The notes beneath the pieces are model-generated. The model was not told where the DNA came from. It searched no databases and saw only the letters and a list, made by a program, of their open reading frames with translations. A DNA stretch of 64,000 nucleotides from Cynocephalus volans (taxonomy: Eukaryota; Chordata; Mammalia; Dermoptera; Cynocephalidae): the NCBI RefSeq assembly GCF_027409185.1, contig NC_084461.1, positions 156,794,001-156,858,000 on the forward strand. The letters run 5' to 3'. This document shows, piece after piece, positions 37,501 to 43,748 of the stretch (position 1 is its first letter; each line of letters begins with the position of its first letter). The translations under genes were made by a program, and so were the position numbers.

Positions 37501-40500
37501 CTTGTTTGGTCCTCTAGGGGAATTCATACTCACATTACTAAGCACTGAATGAAATCTGAGCGTTCCTATGCCTGTGAGTGTGGGTGAGTGTGTGTGTGTG
37601 TGTGCGTGCCTGACAGTTGGGGAGGTGAGGAACAGGGTAGGATTTCCACATAGGAATGACTTTGGGGAATGATTTGTTGAGTTGGGGGGACAAGAGCAGG
37701 GACAGGGACTTGTCCAAACCTGGATTTGCAGAACGTGTACATTGTTTGTTTAAAGCATTTGCTTATTTGGGGTAGCCTCGGGAAGGCCAATAGAGATTAC
37801 GGAGACCAGCCTCTCAGGCCATTCTAGCCTTTGATTCCTGCTAGGGATGGAGGGTTGCCTGGCCTGGTCCCCAGATGTTGTCCACTCTTGCTCCTAGGCC
37901 AGAGACAATGACTCAGGGAACAATGGCGCCATCCTGTTCTCCATCCTCCAAGTGGATTTCATCTCTAAGGACGGGGCCACGACCCCTTTCCAGGGCTTTT
38001 TCCGGATCTCCACCTCCTCAGAGGCCAAAGTGTTTATTGGCAACATTGAGTAACTGCAGGCAGCCCCTGGGTAGAGGTTGGGGGTGGGGGCTTCAAGGCA
38101 AGGAGTCCCCCATCCTGGGAGGTGTACACGTGGGTCCCAGAGGACTCCAGCTTGGGTTCTGAGACTGAGCCTCTCACATTCCATAGGCTGGTGACCAACC
38201 TTGATTCCACTCTACAAGGCACCTATCAAGTGACAGTCCAGGCCCAGGACAGACCTTCCATGGGTCCTGCCCAGGAAGCTCAAATCACCCTGAATGTGAG
38301 TGTCAGTCCCTGCCTCCGGCCCCCAGTGCCCTCTGCCAGCCCCCTGGGTCCCCAGTGCCTCATCTGCCCCCATACCCTACTCTCCCAGCTCTTCACTGTG
38401 GACCAGAGTTACCGCGTTCGGCTGCAGTTCTCCATGCACAAGGAGGAGGTGGGCGCAGACATTACAGAAATTAAAGCGTAAGTCCAGGAGTTCAGGAAGG
38501 GACTTTGAGATGAACAGGCCTTAGGAGGCTGGTCCCTGACAGGACCTGGATGGAACGTCTCTCAACCCTGTCCCTGATCCACACTTGACCTTGTCCCTGT
38601 CTTTGACCCTGTACCTGTACCACCTTTCTGCATGCCCCCACAAGCCCATGACAAGCCAAGGGCAGAGAGAGGCCTAAATGGGACTGCCATGTGCAGTTGT
38701 GAAGGCTGTGTACTGCACAAGGGCATTCTGCTTGCTGAGCTATAAACCTAGCCCCAGAGGAAGGTGTTTCCTTTTTTAATTTTCACAGGGGTGCTACCTA
38801 CTTAGCCAACAGAGGTGTCCAAAGGAGGTGCCTCTCTCTCATTCACACAATTCCTAATTCCACTGGCAGAAGTGTGGCCACAGGCTTCTAACCTAGGCCT
38901 CTTTGACTCCTGCCCCCTTTGCAGGGTTCTCACCCAGGCAACCAGGACTACGGTTTACGTTGTGAACATTCAGGACATAGAATTCAAAGCTCAGTGAGTG
39001 CCCAAAGGCCTGGTGGTTGGAATGAAGAGGAGAAGCAGCAGCAGGAGGGGCCTGCAGGGAGGGGCTGGGCTGCTGACTCCCCAAACCTGCCCCATTCCAG
39101 GACCCGAGCCCAATCCTACGTCGATGCCTACTTTGTCTTCTCCAATGGGTCGGCCCTGACACTTAATGACCTGAGTGTGTGAGTGGGGCTGCCCCTGGGG
39201 TGGGCAGGATGGTGAGAAGGAAGCCAGGGGTGGGGGTGCCAATGTCTCTTGGGCCTGAGTGGGATTCTGTGGCCAGGATGATCCGGAATGACCAGGATTC
39301 CCTGACAAGGCTGCTGCAGCTGGGGCTGGTGGTGCTGGTGAGTGTGGGCAGGGTGGAGGTAACGGGGGAGCGGGGGATGTTGACCCCACAGCCTGCCTCC
39401 CACTCCTTCTTCTCCAGGGCTCCCAGGAGAGCCAGGAGTCAGACCTGCCGAATACACTCATCGGCATCATCATAGGATTGGGAGCGCTTTTGCTGCTGGT
39501 CCTTGTGATCATGACCATGGCCATTGTGTGTATGCGAAAGAGGTGCTGCTCCCACCACCAACCCCATCTCCAGCTCTCCCCGTCCCCTACCACCTAGGAC
39601 ATGGGGTGGAGGGTGGCAGAAAGAGTTTGGGTTTATGTATCAGGTGTATGTGCATTCAATCCCCAGCGACCCGTTGTAAGTTCTTGGGCAAGTCACCTCC
39701 TCTCCCTGAGCGTCAGTTTCCACATCTGCAGAGTGGGCATGCCACTAGCTTCATCAGTGCACTAAAGGAAGCAATGTGCATCTCACTCCCAGCAAGATGT
39801 CTGGCACATACTACACACGTAATAAGTGCTGCTGCTTTTTCCCTTTCCAACCCGTATAGAGGCAGCAGCCGTATCTGGGTTTGATTCCAGACCTCGACAC
39901 TGGCTGTCTGTGTGGCCTTTGGCAAAACACTTTTTTTCTCTGGCTCTTACTTCTACCCTCTGTAAAACGGAGCCTCACACTCTCGCCTGCCAGGACCATT
40001 GTGAAGCCATACTCTCACAGCCTCCACTGCGCACACGGTGGGTGTACAGTGAAGGTGTGACCCCCTCCTGGTTCCCCACAGCTACCACCGGAAGCTTTGG
40101 GCTATGAAGGCTGCCAAGGAGGCCCGGAAGACAGTGGCAGGGGTGGTGGCCTCAGCCCCCGCCATCCCCGGGACTAACATGTATAACACTGAGCGGTGAG
40201 CGGGGGTCAGAAAGTGGGTAAGAGACCTTGTGGGGTGGCTGAAGGCCATGGCCACTTTACTGAGCCTTCTGTCCAGGGCTAACCCCATGCTGAACCTCTC
40301 CACTGAGGACCTGGACTTGGTATACCTTTCCTCCTCCAGCGACATGGACCACGCCAGGTGAGCAGTGTCCCCCACAGCCAGGCTAGTTGGCAGAGGTAGT
40401 GGTGGTGGTGGTGATGATAATGGCATGGTGGTGGTGGTGGTGCTGGTGCTGGTGCTGGTGCTGGGGGCGATGATGGTGGTGATGGTTGTTGTTGCTGGTG

Positions 40501-40669
40501 GTGGTGGCAGTGGAGGTAGTGGTCATGGTGTTTGGCTACAGACAGGGAGGACTGGACCTGCCAACAACCTGAGTTTCATCACCTCTCCCACAGCCTCAAC
40601 TCCCTAGATAACAACTGTGTGGACCTGGGCAACAAATCTATGGACACTGCCGACAGCAGTGGGGACTAG
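20263..40669 (+). CDS. CDHR2: Cadherin-related family member 2 (protocadherin-24), 30 coding exons
   Basis: Large single-pass cadherin of enterocyte and kidney brush borders. In characterised species it forms Ca2+-dependent links with CDHR5 between microvillar tips and couples through its tail to harmonin (USH1C), ANKS4B and MYO7B. I joined 30 coding exons; phases agree at every junction and the total is 1,270 codons plus stop (human, as I recall, 1,310). Seen: a signal peptide (residues 1-20), an ectodomain with Ca2+-binding linkers (DRNDN 117-121, DVNDH 346-350 and 473-477, DVNDN 579-583, DINDN 688-692, DVNDE in exon 18, DVNDN 921-925), LDRE motifs, many N-glycosylation sites, a transmembrane helix at about 1153-1178 and a basic-start cytoplasmic tail. 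A TAG at 40667-40669 shortens the tail. An acceptor (cctccag|gtgtg) at 20257 directly precedes the start codon, so untranslated exon(s) upstream remain unplaced. Confidence 0.95.
20590..20661 (+). CDS. CDHR2: CDHR2 coding exon 2
   Basis: Residues 18-41, start of the first cadherin repeat (NTAPSFLSNMTVVTVPEDLP). Acceptor CCTACAG, donor GTGAGT; contains an N-glycosylation site (NMT). Confidence 0.93.
20662..22153. other. CDHR2 intron 2
   Basis: 1.5 kb intron with no further exon-like sequence. A frame of 168 codons (20694-21200) runs through it without support and has no recognisable domain. 21200-21440 looks like an old, unassigned interspersed repeat. Confidence 0.6.
22154..22293 (+). CDS. 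CDHR2: CDHR2 coding exon 3
   Basis: Residues 42-88, first cadherin repeat with AEDMDKDTLTY and the ALDYE motif at its end. Acceptor TTTCCAG, donor GTAAAG. Confidence 0.95.
22437..22490 (+). CDS. CDHR2: CDHR2 coding exon 4
   Basis: Residues 89-106 (TLYWFGITITVSDSQNNP), last strand of repeat 1. Acceptor ACTGCAG, donor GTGAGT. Confidence 0.94.
22610..23455 (+). repeat. AT-rich LINE-like remnant in CDHR2 intron 4
   Basis: 22610-22810 is strikingly AT-rich within a GC-rich gene. 23100-23455 carries 'gggaatgtaccatggttctt' and 'gatggacactcaggttgttc', phrases resembling L1-type 3' regions. Family assignment is tentative. Confidence 0.4.
23629..23718 (+). CDS. CDHR2: CDHR2 coding exon 5
   Basis: Residues 107-136 with the EC1-EC2 calcium linker DRNDNAPVF (117-125). 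Acceptor ACTGCAG, donor GTAACA. Confidence 0.95.
24520..25100 (-). repeat. L2 LINE, antisense, in CDHR2 intron 5
   Basis: Reversed L2 3' region: 'tgagcacctgtgtactaggc', 'ggtttctctcagtaggtggc', 'caggggaacagcagatgcaa', 'ggccagtgtggctgactgta', 'gagttttaagtacaagagtg'. Confidence 0.8.
25516..25605 (+). CDS. CDHR2: CDHR2 coding exon 6
   Basis: Residues 137-166 (TLPVGSLVFSVLAVDEDTGS...), second cadherin repeat with its DED calcium site. Acceptor CTTACAG, donor GTGTGT. Confidence 0.95.
25886..25920. mobile_element. 35-base insert flanked by a direct repeat
   Basis: A short A-rich insert ending in (GA)n lies between copies of 'aagttaatgtca' (within 25872-25885 and 25921-25933). It looks like the tail of a retroposed element, but its body is too short to assign. 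Confidence 0.45.
26080..26265 (-). repeat. MIR SINE in CDHR2 intron 6
   Basis: Minus-strand MIR: 'ttatctcattggatcctcct', 'gaaactgaagctcagagagg', 'catgtgacttggtgacaatt'. It ends about 70 bases before exon 7. Confidence 0.7.
26334..26459 (+). CDS. CDHR2: CDHR2 coding exon 7
   Basis: Residues 167-208, with glycosylation sites NGS and NKS. Acceptor GCCTCAG, donor GTGAGT; the following intron is only 73 bases. Confidence 0.95.
26533..26679 (+). CDS. CDHR2: CDHR2 coding exon 8
   Basis: Residues 209-257, spanning the EC2-EC3 boundary (VVDQPDLDPQF, a variant calcium linker). Acceptor CCCACAG, donor GTGTGC. Confidence 0.95.
26757..26832 (+). CDS. CDHR2: CDHR2 coding exon 9
   Basis: Residues 258-282 plus one base (GTSVLKVQAMDSDKGINDPV...), third cadherin repeat. 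Acceptor TTTCAG, donor GTGAGA. Confidence 0.94.
26933..27048 (+). CDS. CDHR2: CDHR2 coding exon 10
   Basis: Residues 283-321 with SLDREQL and an acidic LEEEEEV stretch. Acceptor CTGCCAG, donor GTGAGT. Confidence 0.95.
27169..27402 (+). CDS. CDHR2: CDHR2 coding exon 11, ends at a GC donor
   Basis: Residues 322-399, with calcium linker DVNDH (346-350) and a cysteine pair (NCS..ACT). The frame and comparison with the recalled human protein put the exon end after DPDK, where the intron begins GCAGGC rather than GT. No GT nearby restores the frame into exon 12. Confidence 0.9.
27460..27818 (+). repeat. Degenerate G/T-rich minisatellite, left part
   Basis: Array of variants of 'gggtggtggtgagtg' and 'tgctgggtggc' with almost no repeats in exact register. 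It stops at the LTR at 27819 and similar sequence resumes at about 28261. Confidence 0.6.
27819..28260 (-). mobile_element. Solo MaLR LTR in CDHR2 intron 11
   Basis: Complete reverse-orientation LTR of the same family as the pair at 3.2/5.1 kb: it begins TGTATTAGTCCG and ends CCACTACA, with 'ccaccctcttaatggtcacc' and 'caatcacctcttcaaggctc' inside. No internal region accompanies it. Confidence 0.88.
28261..28470 (+). repeat. Degenerate G/T-rich minisatellite, right part
   Basis: Continuation of the G/T-rich array ('gagttggtacaaaacgttga', 'ggtggctggtgttgacc', 'gggtgttgggtggtgtttgg') on the other side of the solo LTR. Confidence 0.6.
28737..28892 (+). CDS. CDHR2: CDHR2 coding exon 12
   Basis: Residues 400-451 (GSNGTFFLSLGGPNAENFSV...ALVDYEVQP), fourth cadherin repeat. 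Acceptor TTTACAG, donor GTGAGG. Confidence 0.95.
28976..29137 (+). CDS. CDHR2: CDHR2 coding exon 13
   Basis: Residues 452-505 with calcium linker DVNDHRPTF (473-481), EC4 to EC5. Acceptor CCTCAG, donor GTAAGT. Confidence 0.95.
29412..29473 (+). CDS. CDHR2: CDHR2 coding exon 14
   Basis: Residues 506-525 plus two bases (ATDPDTGEWGCITYSLLPGV). Acceptor TTCACAG, donor GTAAGG. Confidence 0.94.
29570..29727 (+). repeat. Transposon-like sequence supplying the exon 15 branch region
   Basis: Reads like the 3' part of an old interspersed repeat ('atggtatggggcatactgaa', 'ttgtttatctggaactcaaa', 'ctgtatttttgtttgctaac'). It ends about 10 bases before the exon 15 acceptor, so the pyrimidine tract and the likely branch point (CTAAC, 29715-29719) fall inside it. 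Family not assigned. Confidence 0.45.
29738..29981 (+). CDS. CDHR2: CDHR2 coding exon 15
   Basis: Residues 526-607: fifth repeat with LDRE (547-550) and linker DVNDN (579-583) into EC6. Acceptor GAGCAG, donor GTGTGA. Confidence 0.95.
30040..30245 (+). repeat. MIR SINE in CDHR2 intron 15
   Basis: Plus-strand MIR: 'gaaagtcactcactttctct', 'gcctctgcttctgcttcaga', 'gtggtcagcacaaggcctgg'. Confidence 0.75.
31545..31591 (+). repeat. (CA)n microsatellite in CDHR2 intron 15
   Basis: About 23 uninterrupted CA units, long enough to be length-polymorphic. Confidence 0.95.
32073..32312 (+). CDS. CDHR2: CDHR2 coding exon 16
   Basis: Residues 608-687 (AYDSDEPGTNNS...PLDREAIEP...NVTINVE), sixth cadherin repeat. 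Acceptor TGCACAG, donor GTAAGG. Confidence 0.96.
32480..32660 (+). repeat. MIR SINE in CDHR2 intron 16
   Basis: Plus-strand MIR: 'attagaatcctggctcacca', 'caattacttaaccttcctgt', 'ctcatctgtaaaatggggat'. Confidence 0.8.
33105..33275 (-). repeat. MIR SINE in CDHR2 intron 16
   Basis: Minus-strand MIR: 'ccccatttttcagatgagga', 'cattgaggcccagagaggtc'. Confidence 0.7.
34188..34257 (+). CDS. CDHR2: CDHR2 coding exon 17
   Basis: Residues 688-710 plus one base, opening with the calcium linker DINDNLPVF. Acceptor CTGCAG, donor GTAAGT. Confidence 0.96.
34418..35023 (+). CDS. CDHR2: CDHR2 coding exon 18 (606 bases)
   Basis: Residues 711-912, the largest exon, holding most of EC7 and EC8: DADQTEANNRISF, SLDYE, linker DVNDEPPTL, WDVDTDAQLEI, INQSEAIDYEACD. 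Acceptor TCCACAG, donor GTAAGG. Confidence 0.97.
35070..35295 (+). repeat. MIR SINE in CDHR2 intron 18
   Basis: Plus-strand MIR: 'agccctgggctgggacccac', 'gcttcagtttccccatctgt', 'cttgcatatagtaagcacct'. Confidence 0.8.
35499..35598 (+). mobile_element. Monomeric tRNA-Ile SINE in CDHR2 intron 18
   Basis: Begins within the A box ('tagctcagttggttagagag'), continues 'ataccaaggtcaagggttca', 'gtactggctagccaccaaat', and ends in an ATAA-type tail. It interrupts a minus-strand MIR (about 35380-35490). Confidence 0.85.
35895..35966 (+). CDS. CDHR2: CDHR2 coding exon 19
   Basis: Residues 913-936 plus one base with linker DVNDNAPYFLPEDKTF (EC8-EC9). Acceptor CCCTAG, donor GTAAGC. Confidence 0.95.
36375..36424 (+). 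CDS. CDHR2: CDHR2 coding exon 20
   Basis: Residues 937-953 (VIIPEIVIPGQKVASVQ), start of EC9. Acceptor CCTATAG, donor GTAAGT. Confidence 0.93.
36656..36751 (-). mobile_element. Monomeric tRNA-Ile SINE in CDHR2 intron 20
   Basis: Reverse-orientation SINE ('ggtggctggccagtatggga', 'gaacccttgaccttggtgtt', 'actgagctaactgaccagt' with small changes). The flanks 36641-36655 and 36754-36768 look like a decayed 15-base duplication. Confidence 0.85.
37898..38049 (+). CDS. CDHR2: CDHR2 coding exon 21
   Basis: Residues 954-1003 plus two bases (ARDNDSGNNGAILFSIL...), EC9. Acceptor CTCCTAG, donor GTAACT. Confidence 0.94.
38187..38295 (+). CDS. CDHR2: CDHR2 coding exon 22
   Basis: Residues 1004-1040 (LVTNLDSTLQGTYQVTVQAQ...), last strands of EC9. 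Acceptor CCATAG, donor GTGAGT. Confidence 0.95.
38389..38477 (+). CDS. CDHR2: CDHR2 coding exon 23
   Basis: Residues 1041-1069 plus two bases (LFTVDQSYRVRLQFSMHKEE...), membrane-proximal region. Acceptor TCCCAG, donor GTAAGT. Confidence 0.95.
38925..38993 (+). CDS. CDHR2: CDHR2 coding exon 24
   Basis: Residues 1070-1092 plus two bases (VLTQATRTTVYVVNIQDIEF). Acceptor TTTGCAG, donor GTGAGT. Confidence 0.94.
39101..39178 (+). CDS. CDHR2: CDHR2 coding exon 25
   Basis: Residues 1093-1118 plus two bases (SYVDAYFVFSNGSALTLNDL). Acceptor TTCCAG, donor GTGAGT. Confidence 0.95.
39277..39337 (+). CDS. CDHR2: CDHR2 coding exon 26
   Basis: Residues 1119-1139 (MIRNDQDSLTRLLQLGLVVL). Acceptor GGCCAG, donor GTGAGT; the next intron is 80 bases. 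Confidence 0.95.
39418..39542 (+). CDS. CDHR2: CDHR2 coding exon 27 (transmembrane)
   Basis: Residues 1140-1180 plus two bases. The helix is about residues 1153-1178 (LIGIIIGLGALLLLVLVIMT and on), followed by MRK. Acceptor CTCCAG; the donor GTGCTG is weak at +3 to +6. Confidence 0.94.
39630..40065 (+). repeat. Two MIR copies in CDHR2 intron 27
   Basis: 39630-39840 ('cttgggcaagtcacctcctc', 'gtctggcacatactacacac') and 39880-40065 ('tggctgtctgtgtggccttt', 'ctctgtaaaacggagcctca'), both plus strand. They fill most of the intron. Confidence 0.7.
40082..40195 (+). CDS. CDHR2: CDHR2 coding exon 28
   Basis: Residues 1181-1218 plus two bases, cytoplasmic (YHRKLWAMKAAKEARKTVAG...NMYNTE), basic near the membrane. 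Acceptor CCACAG, donor GTGAGC. Confidence 0.95.
40277..40357 (+). CDS. CDHR2: CDHR2 coding exon 29
   Basis: Residues 1219-1245 plus two bases (ANPMLNLSTEDLDLVYLSSS...). Acceptor GTCCAG, donor GTGAGC. Confidence 0.94.
40396..40527 (+). repeat. (GGT/GCT/GAT)n trinucleotide repeat in CDHR2 intron 29
   Basis: About 130 bases of GTGGTG, GTGCTG and GATGGT trinucleotides starting about 40 bases after the exon 29 donor and ending about 65 bases before exon 30. Confidence 0.9.
40594..40669 (+). CDS. CDHR2: CDHR2 coding exon 30, ends at premature TAG
   Basis: Residues 1246-1270 (SLNSLDNNCVDLGNKSMDTA...) then TAG at 40667-40669. The exon continues to 40687 in the same frame, where six codons read NSQEIK, exactly the residues I recall following in human CDHR2. 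The stop therefore replaces a sense codon (lysine in human) rather than marking the ancestral end. Acceptor CCCACAG, donor GTAAGA. Confidence 0.9.
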
Positions 40670-41149
40670 AACAGTCAGGAAATCAAGGTAAGATGGGGGA
40701 TGATTTGGTGCCTGGGGCTTCTGACTTGGGAGGGGCAGGGTTCAGGACACAGCTGGAGGGACCAGCTGCTGACATGGGCAGGAGCAGCCTCGCTTCTCTG
40801 CACCAGGCCCTAGGGAGCCTTATGGCTTTGGAATAGGGCGTCCAATCCTTGCTCCTTCACTCGTTCACTATGGGAACCTGGGTGGATGACTTCTTGCCTC
40901 TGGTTCTCAGTTTTCCCATCTGTAAATGGGGATCAGAACATTACCCGTGCAGGGCTGTGGTGAGGATTGAATAAGAGTGGGCATAAAAACCACCTGCACA
41001 AAGCAAATGCCGAAAAGCCTGACTGTCCCTTTATAGCTTTTATACAACAGATGGTGAGCACAGGGAAGTGGCCCTGAGATGAATGAACATAGCCCAGCAA
41101 AGGAGAGAAGGTGGCCTCAAATGAGTAATAGTTAAATAGGTTAGTTGGT

Positions 41150-41395
41150 TAGATGAGACGGAGAGTTCATAGCCTGGGCTGCTGTTTAGAATCACCATAG
41201 AAACTCTTTAAAAATATTGATGCCTATTTGGATCCCCATACCAGCCAGCCTCAAAGAGAAAAATAAATAAATACTGAAGCCCGGGTGACACCAAGAGGTT
41301 CTGATTCCAATGGTCTGGGTGGAGCCTGGGCATGGATATGTTGTAAAGGCTTCCTAGGGCATTCTCATGCAGGCAGGATTGAGAACCACTGGAGT
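41150..41395 (+). mobile_element. hAT-type MER element (MER3/MER5-like) with insert
   Basis: Shows 'agaatcaccatagaaactct', 'gttctgattccaatggtctg', 'gattgagaaccactgg', the usual layout of small palindromic hAT-Charlie elements. It is split by a SINE fragment at 41225-41268. Exact subfamily not assigned. Confidence 0.7.
41225..41268 (+). mobile_element. 5'-truncated SINE tail inside the MER element
   Basis: 44 bases ('ggatccccataccagccagc' then an A-rich tail) match only the 3' end of the tRNA-Ile SINE. Flanks 41212-41224 and 41269-41281 form a 13-base duplication with two mismatches. Confidence 0.7.
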
Positions 41396-43480
41396 AGGTG
41401 AGTGGGCTGCAGGGGGGCTGGGGGCAGGGGGTTCGTCTACCTGGAGGAGCGGGTCTCCAGAAGCAGAAGAAACTACCCTCTCTCCTTCCCACTTTGAAAA
41501 CCACCATTGCAGTAGAATCTCTCCAAGGCCCATTTGAGTTGTAATAGTCTGAGATTCTGTGTACGGGTGGGGGAGGTATTCACCTACCATCCACCCACAT
41601 CCACCCCTCTTCTGAGTCCTGAGCTCAACCTGGTCCCTGCCCTCCAAAGCTCCCAGCCTGCTCTCATGCTTTAGTATTTATTTTCCCTCGAGGACTCTAC
41701 ATGCAAAGATTTGGTCAACCAAAGCCTCTCTTGGGCTTTAAAACACCAGAATGTCGCACATGGAGTCTGGTGTAACATGCTACAGGGAATCTGGTATAGA
41801 GGCTCCCAGGTGGGCCCCTAAGGATGGGGACTGTGGTGGCCAGGTGGCCAGGCAGGGCTGGAGGCCTCTGGGTGGGTGGCTCATCTCTGAGGTGGTTTGA
41901 AGCAAAAACTCCAATGAACCCGTCTAGGGGAACTGAGGCAGAAGGGAACAGCCTTGCCTGCCAGAGTTTGTGGCCCCGAAGAGGCCAATGCTGACCTAGA
42001 TGGGAAAGGAGTCAGGGGCTCCCACGTTAGGGCTGGGCCTGTGGGCTGGGGAGGGGCAAGGAGCTCTGAGAGAAGGGTCTGGAGATGGAGGGGGCCAGGT
42101 CACAGAAAGCCTTCAAAGCCAAAAAAGAGCTGAGACTCTGTCCTGGGAGGTCAGGGGATTGCTATATTTCTGAGAAGCTGCTTGAGGCTCCACCCCCTCT
42201 CCTGCAGCAGTGAGTGGGCCTTGGGAGTCTCTGGGCAGGCCTAGGAGGCCATGGGGTGTTCTTGGGAGCTACCCACCCCCTCCTCTCCCTCGGCTGGGGG
42301 GTTGGGGAGGCAGGACACAGGTGGGGCCTTTTCCCATGAATCCCTTGGTTCTGTGACTTGTCCAAGAGCTCTGTAAACGTTTGTGTGGAAGTCAAGAGTG
42401 ACCTGAGAGATCATCCAATCCAACCTTTCCAAGTAGCCAATAGGGAAAATGATGCCCAGAAAGGGGTGCTGTCCCGCTCAAGGTCGGATGGCTTGCAGGG
42501 CAGGAACAGACCAGAACCTAGGTCTCTGGTCTCCAAGTCACCTTATCCTGGGTGGCATTGTGCCAACAGCTGCCCACCTGGGGTTCATGATGAGGGCTCT
42601 GAGGAGCATGGGCAGAATGTTTAGCCCTTCTGGGGCCCCTCAGATGTTCCACTGTTTACCAGGGGCCAGAGCACCCCCAGTCTGGGAAAAGCCTTTGGAG
42701 TGCCCTTGGGGTTCTGGCTCTGTGGGTGTCTCTATAGCAGAGTAGTTGAGCCTGGGGACCTGGTTGTCCCACAGGAGGGTGCGTGTGTGAGTGTGCTCAT
42801 GTCACGTGGGAAGGGGGATGAGGAAGGGCATGAGGGATGAGTGAGCATATGCCATGAAGAACTGTAGGTAGAACCCTGGGTGTGATGGGTCACTCTGAGA
42901 GTGGCACAAAGAGACACCAAATTCAACCAGTGGCAGCATCACACCATGGACAGGCTTTAGAGCCAGTAAGACTAGTGATCCAAACCCTGCTGTGCCCCTT
43001 CCTGGCCAGGAGGGCCCTCTGAGCTTCAGCTTCTACACCTGTAAAATGGGGGACATGATCCCTCCCTCAGGGGATTCCTGCAGGTATTTCAGATAATGGC
43101 TGGACCTTGTCCAGCAAGGTGTCTGCCATGGGGTGCAGGTGGCAGAAACTGTGCTGGACTGGCTCCTTGGCATCGGATGCAGGGCCCAGCATTATTGAGG
43201 ACTTGGCAGAACACCAAAGTGCTGCTGTGCCAGTGGGTGGGGCAGAGGCCAGAGGAGACCTCCCAGGCCCATTCCTTCACCTGAGCCCACCTGCACCACC
43301 ACCAGCCACGGCCACCTCTGGGACAGGGCCAGGAGACTGAGGCCCTAGGAGGAGCAGGATGGGGCACTCGCCAAGAAGCCATATGGTGGTGGGTTTGATC
43401 ACCCACCCACTCCCCTAGGGCCTGAAGAGGTCACCCCATCTTGCCCTCATCCTTCACACCTCCTCTCCTTCTCCCCCCAG

Positions 43481-43700
43481 AAGGAGCTGCTGCACAGACT
43501 GCTAGGGCCAGATCCAGAGCCCCTGAGAGTGGTGCTGTCAGGAAGGCGGATGGGCACGGGTGGACCCTTCACCAACGTTGGCCTGGACACCATAGACTGT
43601 GATGGGGCCCCCAGCCTTCTGGGTGACCTCAGAAGAGGCCTTGTCACACCCTAATTACACCTGTTCCTCCCTGGATGTAATAATATATTGTGTTCTCTGC
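43481..43700 (+). pseudogene. CDHR2: CDHR2 terminal exon, formerly coding C-terminal tail
   Basis: After acceptor CCCCCCAG at 43480 the original frame still reads through KELLHRLLGPDPEPLRVVLS to TNVGLDTIDC, aligning with the recalled human tail that ends GLDTTDL. At that point one base appears lost (GAC-TGT-GA instead of GAC-CTG-TGA), so the old stop is out of frame and the frame runs on to TAA at 43652. All of it lies after the TAG in exon 30, so it is now 3' UTR. A variant poly(A) signal (AATATA near 43682) is the best end candidate. Confidence 0.75.
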
Positions 43701-43748
43701 CTTCTTCTGCTTTTAGCCAATCACAGCAGACAAGGGTTGGGGAAAGAT

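Larger units (their letters stand above)
40670..43700 (+). other. CDHR2: CDHR2 3' UTR exon remainder and intron 30
   Basis: 40670-40687 finishes exon 30. Intron 30 (40688-43480) holds MIR copies at about 40850-41000 and 42960-43110 and a hAT-type MER element at about 41150-41395. The terminal exon follows at 43481. Confidence 0.75.

Noticed and set aside
37574-37606. TG run in CDHR2 intron 20 as a regulatory site
   Set aside because: Short and interrupted, about 300 bases from the next exon, nothing else to support a role.
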